Part shown: positions 31,809-43,301 of the stretch, piece after piece | Numbering within the stretch: position 1 is the first letter of the stretch | Layout: each line of letters opens with the position of its first letter | Source: Ipomoea triloba | Taxonomy: Eukaryota; Streptophyta; Magnoliopsida; Solanales; Convolvulaceae | Assembly: GCF_003576645.1 (NCBI RefSeq) | Contig: NC_044919.1 | Coordinates: forward strand, 14,018,816-14,082,815 | DNA: 64,000 nucleotides | Direction of reading: 5' to 3' | The notes under the pieces: generated by a model | What the model was told of the DNA's origin: nothing | Database searches by the model: none | What the model saw: the letters and a program-made list of their open reading frames with translations, nothing else | Position numbers and translations under genes: made by a program

Positions 31809-33114
31809 GGGTCTATGAACCAGGTTAATTCACAATCCGATGGAAAATACAATTTTGCCCTTCACATTAAGGCTTAATGGAGTAATTAAGACATTTCGGT
31901 CAAAATTGGCCGTCAATTTGGCCGGAGTGTCCAAAATTGACAGAAATTGAATAGTCAGGGTATGCAATTAACACTTTTGAAAGTTGTGGACTGAAATTAA
32001 TAGGACCCCAATAGTCAGTAGACCAAAATGGCAATTTTCTCTAAAATTAAAGGTAAGGAATCTTTGCATGGTAGAAAATATAGACAATGTAACTAATGAA
32101 ATTATATCTCTTTTTAATTTTTTTGATAATGTATTTTTTTTGAATAAAAGCACTGTAGACATCAAATTATAAATTAAAGAAATGCATATGTATTATTTTT
32201 GTTGTTGTAACGACTAATTTATTATTTAATTTAATAAGAGTAATAAGGTGGGATACTTAATTTTGAACCAATGATATACTCTAACATATTCGTAGTATAT
32301 CTTCAACAATATGCCAACTTTGATTGGGATGAGGTTCGAACCTAAGACCTTTCTTATAGAAATTAATGGATAATTTAAAAGTTAACGGAATATTAACGGA
32401 AAATTTAACAGATAAATTAGAAAATCTTAAGGAAACATATAAATCTAAAAAATCTGAACCATCCATTTGATTTAATAATTTGACCGTCATTTTTTCTACC
32501 CATTATAGGTCTAACTTTCTTGGACTCTTATTAGTATATACATGTGTATATGTGTGTGTGTGTGTGTAAATTTTTGTTCAAATGCGCCGGTGATCTCCGG
32601 TGCGGTCATGCAGCATAATATGTACTGTCCAATTTCATTAATCCTATTGAAATTCGAATATGTTTAAGTGGGGTTATTATGGTAATTTTAGTATTATGTT
32701 TAAGTGGGGTTATTATGGTAATTTTAGTATTTATATTACGTGAATTGGAATGATGCATTTTAGTAAATAGTGTGGTGCGTTTGAATGCATGTTGTGGTGC
32801 GTTTTATTACGTATGTTGGTGCATTAACTGTGTTGTGGAATTGTGTGTTTTAATCTATCCGTTGGTGCATTTTTATACGTAGAATGATGTGTGACTGTGA
32901 TGTGGAATGGTGTTTTTAATACGTCGTCAGGTGCATTTTAATACATTGAATGGTGTGTATTTTAACACATGTGTTTCTAATAAGTATGGTACATTTTAAT
33001 ACGTAGAATGATGCATATTTTAGCACATGTTTTCTAATATGTGTAAATAGTGTATGCTTATAATCTGACATGAGGCACGTTGTGGTACATTTTAATACAT
33101 AGAATGATGTGTTT
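31610..33114. repeat. Direct repeat B, copy 1
   Basis: About 1505 bp, apparently identical to 33129-34633 (offset 1519). It ends exactly at the single N at 33115, as if a contig end overlapped the next contig. Confidence 0.9.
32051..33114. repeat. Non-coding flank with degenerate minisatellite
   Basis: No gene. From about 32640 there are degenerate units of about 25-30 bp with consensus close to 'gcattttaatacgtagaatg' plus 'gtgtg', and an exact 36-bp tandem duplication at about 32662-32733. A GT microsatellite lies near 32550. Confidence 0.7.
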
Positions 33115-33115
33115 N
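33115..33115. other. Single-N contig junction
   Basis: One N separates repeat B copy 1 from a jump back to 'gcgctgcctgacc' of the CLV1 fragment. Confidence 0.9.
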
Positions 33116-34633
33116 GCGCTGCCTGACCATGGAAGCCTTCATCTTCAGCAGCACGTCAAGATCAGAGGCATGGAGAATGGAAGTGGAAAACAGGAAGAAG
33201 AAAATCATAAAGGAAATTAAAAGAGAGAAAGAAGAAGAATGCATCTTGAGCTTTGGGAGAGTTATCAATGGCGGCTTAGCAGGAGACTGGAAATTGAGAA
33301 TTGAAGAAATGGGAGATTTGCAGAAATGGGTCTATGAACCAGGTTAATTCACAATCCGATGGAAAATACAATTTTGCCCTTCACATTAAGGCTTAATGGA
33401 GTAATTAAGACATTTCGGTCAAAATTGGCCGTCAATTTGGCCGGAGTGTCCAAAATTGACAGAAATTGAATAGTCAGGGTATGCAATTAACACTTTTGAA
33501 AGTTGTGGACTGAAATTAATAGGACCCCAATAGTCAGTAGACCAAAATGGCAATTTTCTCTAAAATTAAAGGTAAGGAATCTTTGCATGGTAGAAAATAT
33601 AGACAATGTAACTAATGAAATTATATCTCTTTTTAATTTTTTTGATAATGTATTTTTTTTGAATAAAAGCACTGTAGACATCAAATTATAAATTAAAGAA
33701 ATGCATATGTATTATTTTTGTTGTTGTAACGACTAATTTATTATTTAATTTAATAAGAGTAATAAGGTGGGATACTTAATTTTGAACCAATGATATACTC
33801 TAACATATTCGTAGTATATCTTCAACAATATGCCAACTTTGATTGGGATGAGGTTCGAACCTAAGACCTTTCTTATAGAAATTAATGGATAATTTAAAAG
33901 TTAACGGAATATTAACGGAAAATTTAACAGATAAATTAGAAAATCTTAAGGAAACATATAAATCTAAAAAATCTGAACCATCCATTTGATTTAATAATTT
34001 GACCGTCATTTTTTCTACCCATTATAGGTCTAACTTTCTTGGACTCTTATTAGTATATACATGTGTATATGTGTGTGTGTGTGTGTAAATTTTTGTTCAA
34101 ATGCGCCGGTGATCTCCGGTGCGGTCATGCAGCATAATATGTACTGTCCAATTTCATTAATCCTATTGAAATTCGAATATGTTTAAGTGGGGTTATTATG
34201 GTAATTTTAGTATTATGTTTAAGTGGGGTTATTATGGTAATTTTAGTATTTATATTACGTGAATTGGAATGATGCATTTTAGTAAATAGTGTGGTGCGTT
34301 TGAATGCATGTTGTGGTGCGTTTTATTACGTATGTTGGTGCATTAACTGTGTTGTGGAATTGTGTGTTTTAATCTATCCGTTGGTGCATTTTTATACGTA
34401 GAATGATGTGTGACTGTGATGTGGAATGGTGTTTTTAATACGTCGTCAGGTGCATTTTAATACATTGAATGGTGTGTATTTTAACACATGTGTTTCTAAT
34501 AAGTATGGTACATTTTAATACGTAGAATGATGCATATTTTAGCACATGTTTTCTAATATGTGTAAATAGTGTATGCTTATAATCTGACATGAGGCACGTT
34601 GTGGTACATTTTAATACATAGAATGATGTGTTT
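33116..34633. repeat. Direct repeat B, copy 2 (includes the CLV1 fragment edge and right TIR again)
   Basis: It repeats 31610-33114. Here the CLV1 fragment (33116-33327) has no 42-bp duplication, and the right TIR is at about 33328-33560. This copy continues into unique sequence. Confidence 0.9.
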
Positions 34634-34863
34634 TATTATGTATATTGATGAATTTTAAGTGAATAGGTGCATTTGGTATATTGTGTGGAATGGTGTGTGT
34701 TATCGGTCCTCTGGTGCATTTTAGTACGTAGAATGGTGTGTTCTGTAACATATATATATATATATTGCGCGTTGATTTGATGAGTTGATATGATCAAATG
34801 GCTGAAAATAGGCCGCACGGCCACACCTAAGGATCAGGCAACACCTAATCATGACTCTATAAT

Positions 34864-34894
<31 letters not shown>

Positions 34895-35103
34895 TCTTGA
34901 GAAGCACACATGGTACTCTGCGTAGCCCGCCAACCAATACGGGCGAAAGCCAACGAGACTTGTATTTTTATGGATCAAAATTTTTAAGCCTTAATCCACA
35001 TCACTGCAAAACAGTTTAGAGTTAGTCCGTAAGTTTCAGCTCACCTCGACACCTGTACTCACAAGAGGCAAGAAGCCACCCACCTTCAGAATAATCGGTT
35101 GTT
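34634..35103. repeat. Minisatellite end and TA microsatellites
   Basis: The minisatellite continues to about 34745. (TA)n lies at about 34750-34766 and 34866-34894. There is no gene. Confidence 0.7.
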
Positions 35104-35260
35104 ATGCCATGGATCCGGGTACTCAAGTTCAAGTTTACCATTTTAAAACTCTGTTCACAATTTTTTAGCTCTATATTCATAATTTTTGAATTTTTGTATT
35201 CACAATTTCAGAATTCTATATTCAATAGTACAACACAGTTTTTGAATTTATATAACAAGG
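35104..35260. mobile_element. Partial foldback element, GGATCC family
   Basis: The left end TTATGCCATGGATCCGGGTA followed by 'ctctgttcacaattttt'-type units matches the elements at 42887 and 43302. No matching right arm is found. Confidence 0.5.
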
Positions 35261-35667
35261 AATTGAGTAAAACAATGAAAGGTATCTAGAAAAGTTCAAG
35301 TGCAGATGAAAATTTATTGGGAAATGGTAAAGTAGGTGAGAGATATAAAAGAGGAAAGAGCAGAGAAAATACAAATAACAGTTGGGACGAGACTTGGGGT
35401 GGCTGTGGCCTATGGATAGACTTATGAATTGCGTGCTGACCAAGCTAATTAGTCATTGTTTTGGGCATCTATATGAGGTTGCAAATAATTGAGTATCTCA
35501 TAAAAGAGCATACATTCAAAGTTGCATATAAATAATATACTTCACATTTATACATAATTATAAATATGAGTATTGAATTACAGAGACACATTATTTAGAG
35601 GCTGATTATATATTCATTTGCAAGTTTCATCATATAATGCTTTCATTTTCTGTATGAATATTGAAGA
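35261..35667. other. Upstream of the NB-ARC exon, AT-rich
   Basis: No TIR-domain exon is present here. Nothing recognised. Confidence 0.5.
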
Positions 35668-36548
35668 TATGAATCGAAGTTCATCAATTCAATAATCAAG
35701 GAGGTCCAAAAGATAATAAGTCGTGTACCAATGTTTGTTGTCAAACACGGAGTTGGACTTGATTCTCGCGTTGAAAATGTGGTCCAGCTATTGCATGGCA
35801 AATCAAATGATGGTGTTCGTATGGTCGGGATCTATGGTATGGGTGGTATTGGGAAAACAACTCTTGCTAAAGCGGTCTATAACAAACTTTTTGTGCACTT
35901 TGAAAGTAGTTGTTTTCTTGAGATAGATTCAACAATTTCAAGGCAACTAGATAATGGGATAAATATTGCGAAAGTAGATAAGAAGATCAAAAAATTACAA
36001 AAACAGTTTTTTCAAAAGCTTTTTTATGAGAAGATCGACATTGGCAGTATAGATGAAGTAATCATGTTGATGAAAAGGCGATTTCAAACAAAAAAATGTC
36101 TCATAGTCCTTGATAATTTGGAGCATAGAAATCAATTCAATAAATTATGTGGAGGACGAGACTGGTTTGGTGAAGGAAGTAGACTTATTTTAACCACAAG
36201 AGATGCACATGTTTTTAAAGGGTTGGAAGTGGATGAATGTTATGAAGCTAAGGTATTGGATCCTATGGAGTCTTTGCAATTTTTTAGCCTACATGCATTT
36301 GGAGAGCAAACATTACCGGAAGAAGATTATGGTGAGATTTTAGATGGCATAGTGACTTATTGTTGGGGACTTCCATTAGCTCTTGAAGTGTTAGGGTCAT
36401 ATCTATATGATAAATCAAGGGAAGAATGGATTAGTGCCTTTGAGAAATTGAAGAAAATCCCTAATAACGATATTCAAGCTTATCAAGGGAAGAATGGATT
36501 AGTGCCTTTGAGAAATTGAAGAAAATCCCTAATAACGATATTCAAGCT
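35668..36548 (+). pseudogene. TIR-NBS-LRR gene: NB-ARC exon, frameshifted
   Basis: The exon starts after an AG acceptor and reads YESKFINSIIKEVQKIISRV, then GLDSRVENVVQLL, the P-loop GIYGMGGIGKTTLAKAVYN, RNBS-A FESSCFLE, kinase-2 KKCLIVLDNLEH, RNBS-B GSRLILTTRDAHV and GLPLALEVLGSYLY. This is the nucleotide-binding switch of a TNL immune receptor. A 67-bp tandem duplication (36414-36480 and 36482-36548; offset 68, not a multiple of three) shifts the frame and brings a stop. The ARC2/MHD part expected next is absent. No TIR exon is found upstream in the window. It is not functional as assembled. Confidence 0.85.
36414..36548. repeat. 67-bp tandem duplication in the NB-ARC exon
   Basis: 'atcaagggaagaatggatta...' is repeated exactly with a 1-bp spacer. 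It causes the frameshift. Confidence 0.9.
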
Positions 36549-36699
36549 AAACTTAAAATCAAGGCAGGACTGATTCTTGGATTTGGATGCATGACTTGAC
36601 TTAATTCGAAAGATGGGGGGCAGGACTGATTCGTTTTGAGTCACCTAGTCACCTAATAATCCAGGTGAACGTAGCCGACTGTGGTGCCCTAAAGATATT

Positions 36700-36910
36700 C
36701 ATGAGGTGCTTATAATTAAAGTGCCTAAACTGAAACGTGTGCGGTGGATTTCCAACCAAGCAACACGTGGAAGTCTCTTTTTGTGGGTGACGCGGAGATT
36801 CGAACTCATGACCTGTTGAGTGGCTCTGATACCAAATTAAAGTATGTGCTCCATCTCAACTAAAAGCCTAAACTGATAGTTGGACTGCACATATTATATT
36901 TATGTTCACA
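36700..36910 (-). mobile_element. TRIM-like LTR and primer site, minus strand
   Basis: On the minus strand an 80-bp LTR-like sequence (TGTGAACATA ... GAGCACATACTTTAA) is followed by TGGTATCAGAGC (36823-36834), an exact initiator-Met primer-binding site. Then comes 'catgagttcgaatctccgcg'. It is related to 11914 and 58802. Confidence 0.65.
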
Positions 36911-37371
36911 CTTATAAAACAAAAGGTATTTTTTCTTCTCTCATTCTTATTATGTGGGGAATCTTATTACATAAACCTTAGTATTTAAGCTCTTACATAT
37001 CACAATAATTATTAGATTTTTTCCTCTCAGTTTTGTGTTGTTCACTTTGCCCATAAAACTACACATAAGTCGGACATTTTTCAAAATTTTATACCATCAT
37101 TGATAAAATATCTCTACAATTAAAGACGTGAAGTTAAAATATTTATGGAAAAATTGGAAATAAGCAAGTGCAGAAAATATTCAAGGTCAAAGATAAGTAG
37201 TGGGATTAACGGATAATGTTTGGATATATAGTTAATTAATTATGAGCAATTATATACAAATTATTAAGGGATACAATATATTCTTAACTTCAAGTTAATT
37301 CTAAAATTTAAATTATCCTTTAATTTAAAACTAGATTCACAGTATTTATAGATATGTATGTGGAGATTATA
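36911..37371. other. Decayed intergenic/intronic AT-rich sequence
   Basis: Nothing recognised. Confidence 0.4.
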
Positions 37372-37379
37372 TAGAGTAG

Positions 37380-38170
37380 CAGGGCCGTTCCAAACATTTC
37401 ATAGGCCCTGGGGCGAAATTAAAAAAAGGGCCCCTATATGAAACAGACTAAGATTTAAATTTAATAATATTAAAAATAATAATATCAAATAACATGAAAT
37501 AATATTAGAAAATTTACAATAATTTTTTAAATACAATCAATCCGAATCCGTCAATCAAAAATCTTTCAACGGTAAACATGTACCTTCAATCCTTGATTCC
37601 CTGCATATAATAAACTTAATAAACTTACAATTTTATTTTATAAATAGAATTAAAACAAAAATAAAATTCCTAATTATTCCAAACTCTTGAACATTAAAAC
37701 AACAGTATAATTACAATTTAGAATTGTATTAGGATTCCTAAACAACAATACAACCTAATCTGCAATCAAAAACTAAATTCCTAATTTATGCCATCAAAAT
37801 AACATTCCTAATTATTCCAAACTCTTAAACATTAGAACAAGTCAACAATACATTATACATAATATAATATAATTAATACTAATAATTTAATATACATAAT
37901 ATGCATTCTGGCATTTTTGGGCAATTCGCCAAATCGCCAATAAACCAATTCATAAAATTATTAAAATACTTAAATAATACCTTTGGCTTTGCAATTGCGA
38001 ATATGTGATTTGCGATTTTCGAATTGTGAATTGCATAAACTAAGTATATATATATATTTTTTAATATATACTAAGTATAAGTGTATAAACTAATATATAT
38101 CTATGGGCCCCCTTATAGAGATGGGCCCTGGGCGGGTGCCCACCCTGCACTTGCTCCAGGGCCGGCCCTG
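37380..38170. mobile_element. Non-autonomous hAT element, CAGGGCCG family
   Basis: 791 bp. It starts CAGGGCCGTTCC and ends GGGCCGGCCCTG, so the terminal inverted repeats are imperfect (CAGGGCCG). It is flanked by a perfect 8-bp direct repeat TAGAGTAG (37372-37379 and 38171-38178), the hAT target-duplication length. The interior is AT-rich and non-coding. It lies in the gap between the NB-ARC and LRR exons. Confidence 0.9.
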
Positions 38171-38178
38171 TAGAGTAG

Positions 38179-38907
38179 TAATTTCTTATTAAATTTAGTG
38201 AAAATAACTACTTATTTACATTTTACCACAAATTAATATTCGGTAAATTGTAATGGGGTTACATAAATGACACAATTCAAGGTAAAAATTTTCTTTTAGT
38301 TTCTATGTTCTTATATTGCATATATAATATGTTGTTCTTCAATTGAAGTTAAAAATTAATAACAAAGTGCAATACATGAAACAGTAAAAAAATTTAAAGG
38401 TAGAAATCAATAATCAGCACAGTAATAAATTGTTTATAAATCCAATTATATTCCTAGAATTGTTCCCAAAAGGTTGAATCCCCAACTCTAATGGCCCCAC
38501 ACCTCATGCCCCACAAAGCATCTACAAGATGTAAATCATTGTAACTCAATTAAATACAGAGGTTAGACATTTACTTATTGCGCACAAGAAGCCCCTTCAC
38601 ATTTAGAGGTTACTCCCACACTGCCAAATTATTTCGAATTGATTATATTATAGATTGCAAGACTGGAATTCATTTATATGTATAGTAGTTGGAATAATAA
38701 CAAAAGGGTTGATTAATTAATGACATTTTATTATTTTATTTCAAGAAAACTTTGAATTAATTTATGCATGTTTTGTTTCTTATAACCATATTCAATTCAT
38801 TATAGACTACATTTCACTTATACCCTCCTCTTTTTACATTAAATTGTTATTCTATTAATTAAAATTGTTAATGTGATTCTCTAACTAGTTTATCATTTTA
38901 TTTGTAG
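38179..38907. other. AT-rich sequence before the LRR exon
   Basis: Probably intron of the TNL gene. It ends in TTTGTAG at 38907. Confidence 0.5.
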
Positions 38908-40380
38908 GGTACCAAAAAGATTGAGGTGATTATATTCAAAGACTCCCCTTTGAAAAATATGGTGGGCAAGTATAGTACAGAAGCATTTAAGGAAATGGAG
39001 AATTTAATATTTCTTGAAATAAGTGGAGAGTATGTCTATCTTGATGGAAAGTTCGAACATCTATCTAAGGAGCTTAGATGTTTAAAATGGGATCACTGTC
39101 CTTTGAAATCTATTAATATTCCGTCTAGCTGTTCTTTTGAGAAGCTTGTAAATTTGGAAATGGAGCATAGCAACATCAAAGAATTTCCCACCCTTAAGGT
39201 AATTTCGTAATACTTTATTCTTTTTAATTGTTCTTTGCTATAACAAATTATTTACTGCAATATCTATCAATAATTCAATCTTTTTTATTTACTTCAATTT
39301 TATTTTTGAATTCATTTATATAGCATTTCCCATGTCTCGAGGTTCTGAACCTTGATTACTCCGATTATCTCACGAGGACTCTGAACTTTAGCGGTGCTCA
39401 AAATCTTCGCAAGCTATCATTTCTACGCTGCTGTAATTTGAAAAAGGTGCACTCTTCTATCGGAGAGTTGAAGAAACTAATTCATTTAAGTTTTCATGGG
39501 TGTGAGAAACTAGAGAAACTTCCAAATAACCTTCGCCATTTGAATGCACTACAATTTCTTGATGTGTCATATGCCCCAAAGCTAAAAGCATTGCCTGAAA
39601 TTTTTGCAAATTTAACCTCAATACAAACACTGTCCCTGGGGAGAACCAATACTTATGGTGTGGTCTCCAACCTGTCTCGTTTGTCCAAGCTTCAAATAAT
39701 TCATTTGAATTTCTGCAAGAACATAGAAGTACTTCCAAAACTTCATCACACTGTTGAAAAGGTCTATTTGGATCATTGCCACAGCTTAAAAATGGTCCAA
39801 GAGCTTCCACCTCGTCTTAGAGATTTTAGCTTAAATGCTTGCCAAAATCTTGAAATACTTCCAGAACTTCCCCCGAATCTTTCGAGAATTATATTAAATG
39901 GTTGTCGAAATCTTAAAATGCTCCCAAAACTTCCTCCCCGTCTTGAGATACTTTCCTTACATGGTTGCGGATTTCTTCAAATACTCCCACAGCTTCCTCC
40001 CAATCTTAGGGATATTAGGTTAAATGGTTGCAGCAATCTCAAAATGCTCCCACAATTTCCTCCCAGTCTTGAGAGAATTTGGTTAGAAGGGTCCAAAAAC
40101 CTAAAAATTTTCCCAGAGCTTCCTCAGAAAATTGGAACTCTTATAGCTAAAAATTGTGAGTCTTTGGAAAAAGTATCAAACTTCTCCAACTGTACGGAGC
40201 TGCGAGTATTGGATCTTAGTGGTTGCAAAAAGTTGAAGGAAATTCAGGGTTGGGAGAATAATCTTCATATAAAGAGCAGCATGAGGTTAGGAGGTGTTCC
40301 ACATATTGATTTCTCAGAAAGCTTTAAGGAGGTATGCATATATCTTTTTTCACTCTCTTCAATTTGCTTCATTACTATGG

Positions 40381-40735
40381 AATAAATGTCAAATAGGTCA
40401 TTCAACTGCACACGATAATGCAATTACCCACTTAACCTAAAAAATCTACAATTGAATCCCTAAACTAACCCATTTGCAATTCATCCATTTGTAGCTAGCT
40501 AGTTTCTAACAGGTCACCCCAAATTTAAAAAATTGGATGGGCTTTTTAAAAAAAAAATAAAAAAATAGTTTAAATTTGGGTGACATGTTAGAAACTTAGA
40601 AAACCTACAAATTGGACGAATTACATGAAATGACTTAATTTAAAGATTCAAATATTCAATTATAGTTTTTTTTTTAAAAGTTCTGTGACCTAATTTCATT
40701 ATTGTACAGTTGGATGACCTATTTGACCTTTATTC
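40381..40735. mobile_element. MULE-like foldback MITE in a TNL intron
   Basis: The ends 'aataaatgtcaaataggtca' and the reverse complement of 'tggatgacctatttgacctt' form inverted repeats of about 110-150 bp around a central A/T tract. There is no coding sequence. Confidence 0.65.
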
Positions 40736-41101
40736 CTATATTAATTAATGACAACATTTTAGTGGGGGACTTTGATGATCTCTAAATACCTAATGTATGT
40801 TGTACATACAATTTCCTCCCAAATAGTAAGGTTTGTGCCTATAAATTATATGTCTATTATAATTAACATATTATGTATCTCCAATTAATAAATTATGTGT
40901 ATACTACAATTAACCTATTATCTATCTTTAGTAGACAAAATTAACAAATTATATAAATACAGTTAATATATTATGTACTTGCCGTTATTAAATTATGTGT
41001 CCAGAATGTCTTTTTATTTGGACCAGGATATAAAATACATGGTGTAATTTCACTAATTTGCAGTTGGTCATACACTAATTTACTCTAATTTCCTTGTACA
41101 G
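40736..41101. other. Remainder of the TNL intron
   Basis: AT-rich, with repeated 'aaattatgt.tat..aattaa' stretches (40840-41000). There is no gene. Confidence 0.5.
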
Positions 41102-41596
41102 GTTCTGTTAGATTCACGTTTGGGTTACGTAGGTTTTGAATGTAGTCTTACATGCAACGAAATTCCGAGTTGGATTAGATGTAAAGAAGAAGGTGCACCA
41201 TTATCTTTCCAATTACCTACTGAGGCTAAAACACTGGAATTTGTTGGACTCATTTTTTGGGTGGTGGTCAAACCCCTAGCAATATTCCCGGGACTTTCTT
41301 TTGATTATTTCGTCAGTATTGAAACTAGTGCTTATGAAATGAACAAACAGTTATCTTTTAATGTCCAATTAGAAGTGGAAGAAATTTCAATTCTACATTT
41401 TATTCCACGGTATCGATTTGAAGATATAAAAGTCGGAGAAGTCATCAAAGTTACTCCTATAACAACAACTAGTATTGAGGGTTTCCCAACATTAATTGAA
41501 GACTGTATGGTGAAGAAAATAGGAGCTGAACCTTTATACACAGATACATATGGCGTCCGACAATTTGTACCTCTAATGAAGTTGAGATCCCAATAA

Positions 41597-42886
41597 AAAT
41601 CCTTTTTTTTTCTTTGTTTTTTAAATTGTAATAATATTCACATTTTGTACTTCTTTTTTGTTAATAATTATGGACATTATCTTTAGTATTTGTGGATAGT
41701 ACTATTGTACTTCTTATATGTACACACATCGTCATTTACCATGATAAACATTAGCAAATATAGTCCGTAAGGACAGCCCAGACGGTCCAGATGGTAAGAG
41801 TGCTCTACCTACAGCCGAGAGGTTGGAGGTTTGAGGGTTTGAGCCTGTTAGCTATGGGTAACCTTCTCCTTGTGGTTTGTTGTTGGGAGTTATACACAAA
41901 TAATATACTTTTAGTATATTAGAAATGTACATTACATCAATAAAATTACATTATTCGAGTACTGAAAGTACATTATTTCATATAACGTACATTCAATACA
42001 TGAATAATGTACTTTTAGTATATTAAAAATGTACATATTGTTATGATACACACAGCACTGTGTGAACCAATAATTTGCCGGGAGCATGATGTGATCTGAA
42101 ACTTCATAGGAGAAGACACTCGCAAAACCTTGACAGTCACCGTATAAATGCATGTGATAGTAGGTGATGAGTTTGACCAAACTCTCCGCTCAATTAGCTA
42201 TCTCTTTAACTTGTGCTTCTTGTCTTGGATTGTATTTTGCCGAGCTCTTGGTCGGCTACTAAGTAGAGAAGGTTGGTGGCAATTCCTCTCAACAGATTTG
42301 ATATGGTATTTAAAAAAAAAAAATAGCCTAAATAATTTATTTATTACGTGGGTTAATTAATTACTTAGACTAATTATGAAATGTGTATATCCGGAAGGAA
42401 TTGATTTGCCAGAATATAAATAGGCTTAATGTCTCTACTCATTTGCATGATTTGTCAAATGCAATGAAGTTCAACAAGTTGTTACATGATCTTTGGACGA
42501 AGCTAGCTAGAATATATATGTTCATAAAATTTTGATGTGTGCGCTTGGAATATTGTTGTCTTCAGGGAACAACAATCAATAGGTGTACTTAAATGGATAT
42601 TTTAGAAGACTTTTTTGATCAGATCCTAAAGGTGATGATGTTCTAAAGGTTTATAGTTGTACTCTTTTTTCCTTAATTAGGTTTTTTTTCTAGCTAGCTA
42701 CATGTTTTTAATGAGGCAACAGGTTTAACACATGCATGATTTTACATACTTTATACTATTTTCCTCGACTAGGTTTTCCCACTAGGTTCTTTTAGCGAAG
42801 TTTTAACGAGTTATGAGTATGGTAAGATAATTGCCAGGGGAGAATATTATAAGAGTGATTTTAGCGTGGGTTGTAGGTTGGGCAAA
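41597..42886. other. TNL 3' region and intergenic DNA
   Basis: Around 41787-41860 a 'gatggtaagagtgctc' and 'ggtttgagcctg' pair resembles tRNA boxes A and B (weak SINE candidate). No gene is supported; the short ORFs are without domains. Confidence 0.45.
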
Positions 42887-43205
42887 TTATGCTATGGCCC
42901 TGGATCCACCTTGCAAGGTGGACCTGAGTCTATGTTCATAATTTTATAAATCTATGTTTACAATTTTAGAACTCTATGTTCACAATTTATATATGTAATT
43001 TTGAACTCTATGTTCACAATATAAAATTATGAAATTGTGAACATATATAGAGTTATAAAATTGTGAACATAGAGCTATGAAATTTTGAACATGGATTATG
43101 AAACTGTGAGCATGCAATGAAGTTATGAAAATGTGAACATAAAGTTATAAAATTGTAAACATAAAATTATAAAATTGTGAACATAGATCCGGATCCACGG
43201 CATAA
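42887..43205. mobile_element. Foldback element, GGATCC family (1)
   Basis: The termini TTATGC and GCATAA are followed by GGATCC-containing arms and by tandem 'ctatgttcacaatttta' units in both orientations. Near the left end is the palindrome CCACCTTGCAAGGTGG. There is no coding capacity and no clear target duplication. Confidence 0.6.
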
Positions 43206-43301
43206 CAACTGTGTAGGTTGTAGCGATCTGGAAAGTGGAAAGTCAAGGCCTAAGAGTGATTTTACTTCAAAAACCCTCCATGTTATTTTGGATTTGGGTT
43301 G

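Larger units (their letters stand above)
30870..32041. mobile_element. Pack-MULE-like transposon carrying a CLAVATA1-type 5' fragment
   Basis: Long terminal inverted repeats: 30870-31103 (234 bp) and 31809-32041 (233 bp), starting GAGAAAATTG. The flanking 9-bp direct repeat TAAAATTAA (30861-30869 and 32042-32050) is the classic Mutator-like target duplication length. The interior is receptor-kinase sequence with no transposase. A second, redundant left end lies at 30002 because of repeat A. The apparent length is inflated by five 42-bp duplications; without them it is about 960 bp. Confidence 0.85.
38908..41596 (+). pseudogene. TIR-NBS-LRR gene: LRR exons and C-terminal post-LRR domain
   Basis: Three exons with GT-AG borders and consistent phase 0: 38908-39198, 39324-40331 and 41102-41596. 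The first opens with the TNL-typical GTKKIEVIIF, then AFKEMENLIFLEI, LRCLKWDHCPLKSI and HSNIKEF. The second carries about a dozen LRRs (KLIHLSFHGCEKLEKLP and so on). Its middle is a regular array of about 21-residue repeats of the form LPPxLxxIxLNGCxNLKxLP, five or six times (39745-40140). The third, GFECSLTCNEIPSWIRCKEE onward, resembles the C-JID post-LRR domain of TNLs. No stop lies within these exons, but the upstream half is broken, so the locus is best called a pseudogene unless alternative transcripts exist. In intact TNLs the LRR and C-JID parts sense pathogen effectors. Confidence 0.8.

Noticed and set aside
31111..31828. Plus-strand ORFs of 140 and 225 residues across the CLV1 fragment
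   Set aside because: They are antisense shadows of the captured CLV1 exon, lengthened by the 42-bp in-frame duplications.
32320..32360. 'gaggttcgaacctaagacc' as a tRNA or SINE box B
   Set aside because: No matching box A at the right distance. A related motif at about 45410-45440 suggests only a dispersed repeat fragment.
32640..34745. A CRISPR-like array (short repeated units)
   Set aside because: The units are degenerate, lack constant spacers, and the organism is a plant. It is a minisatellite.
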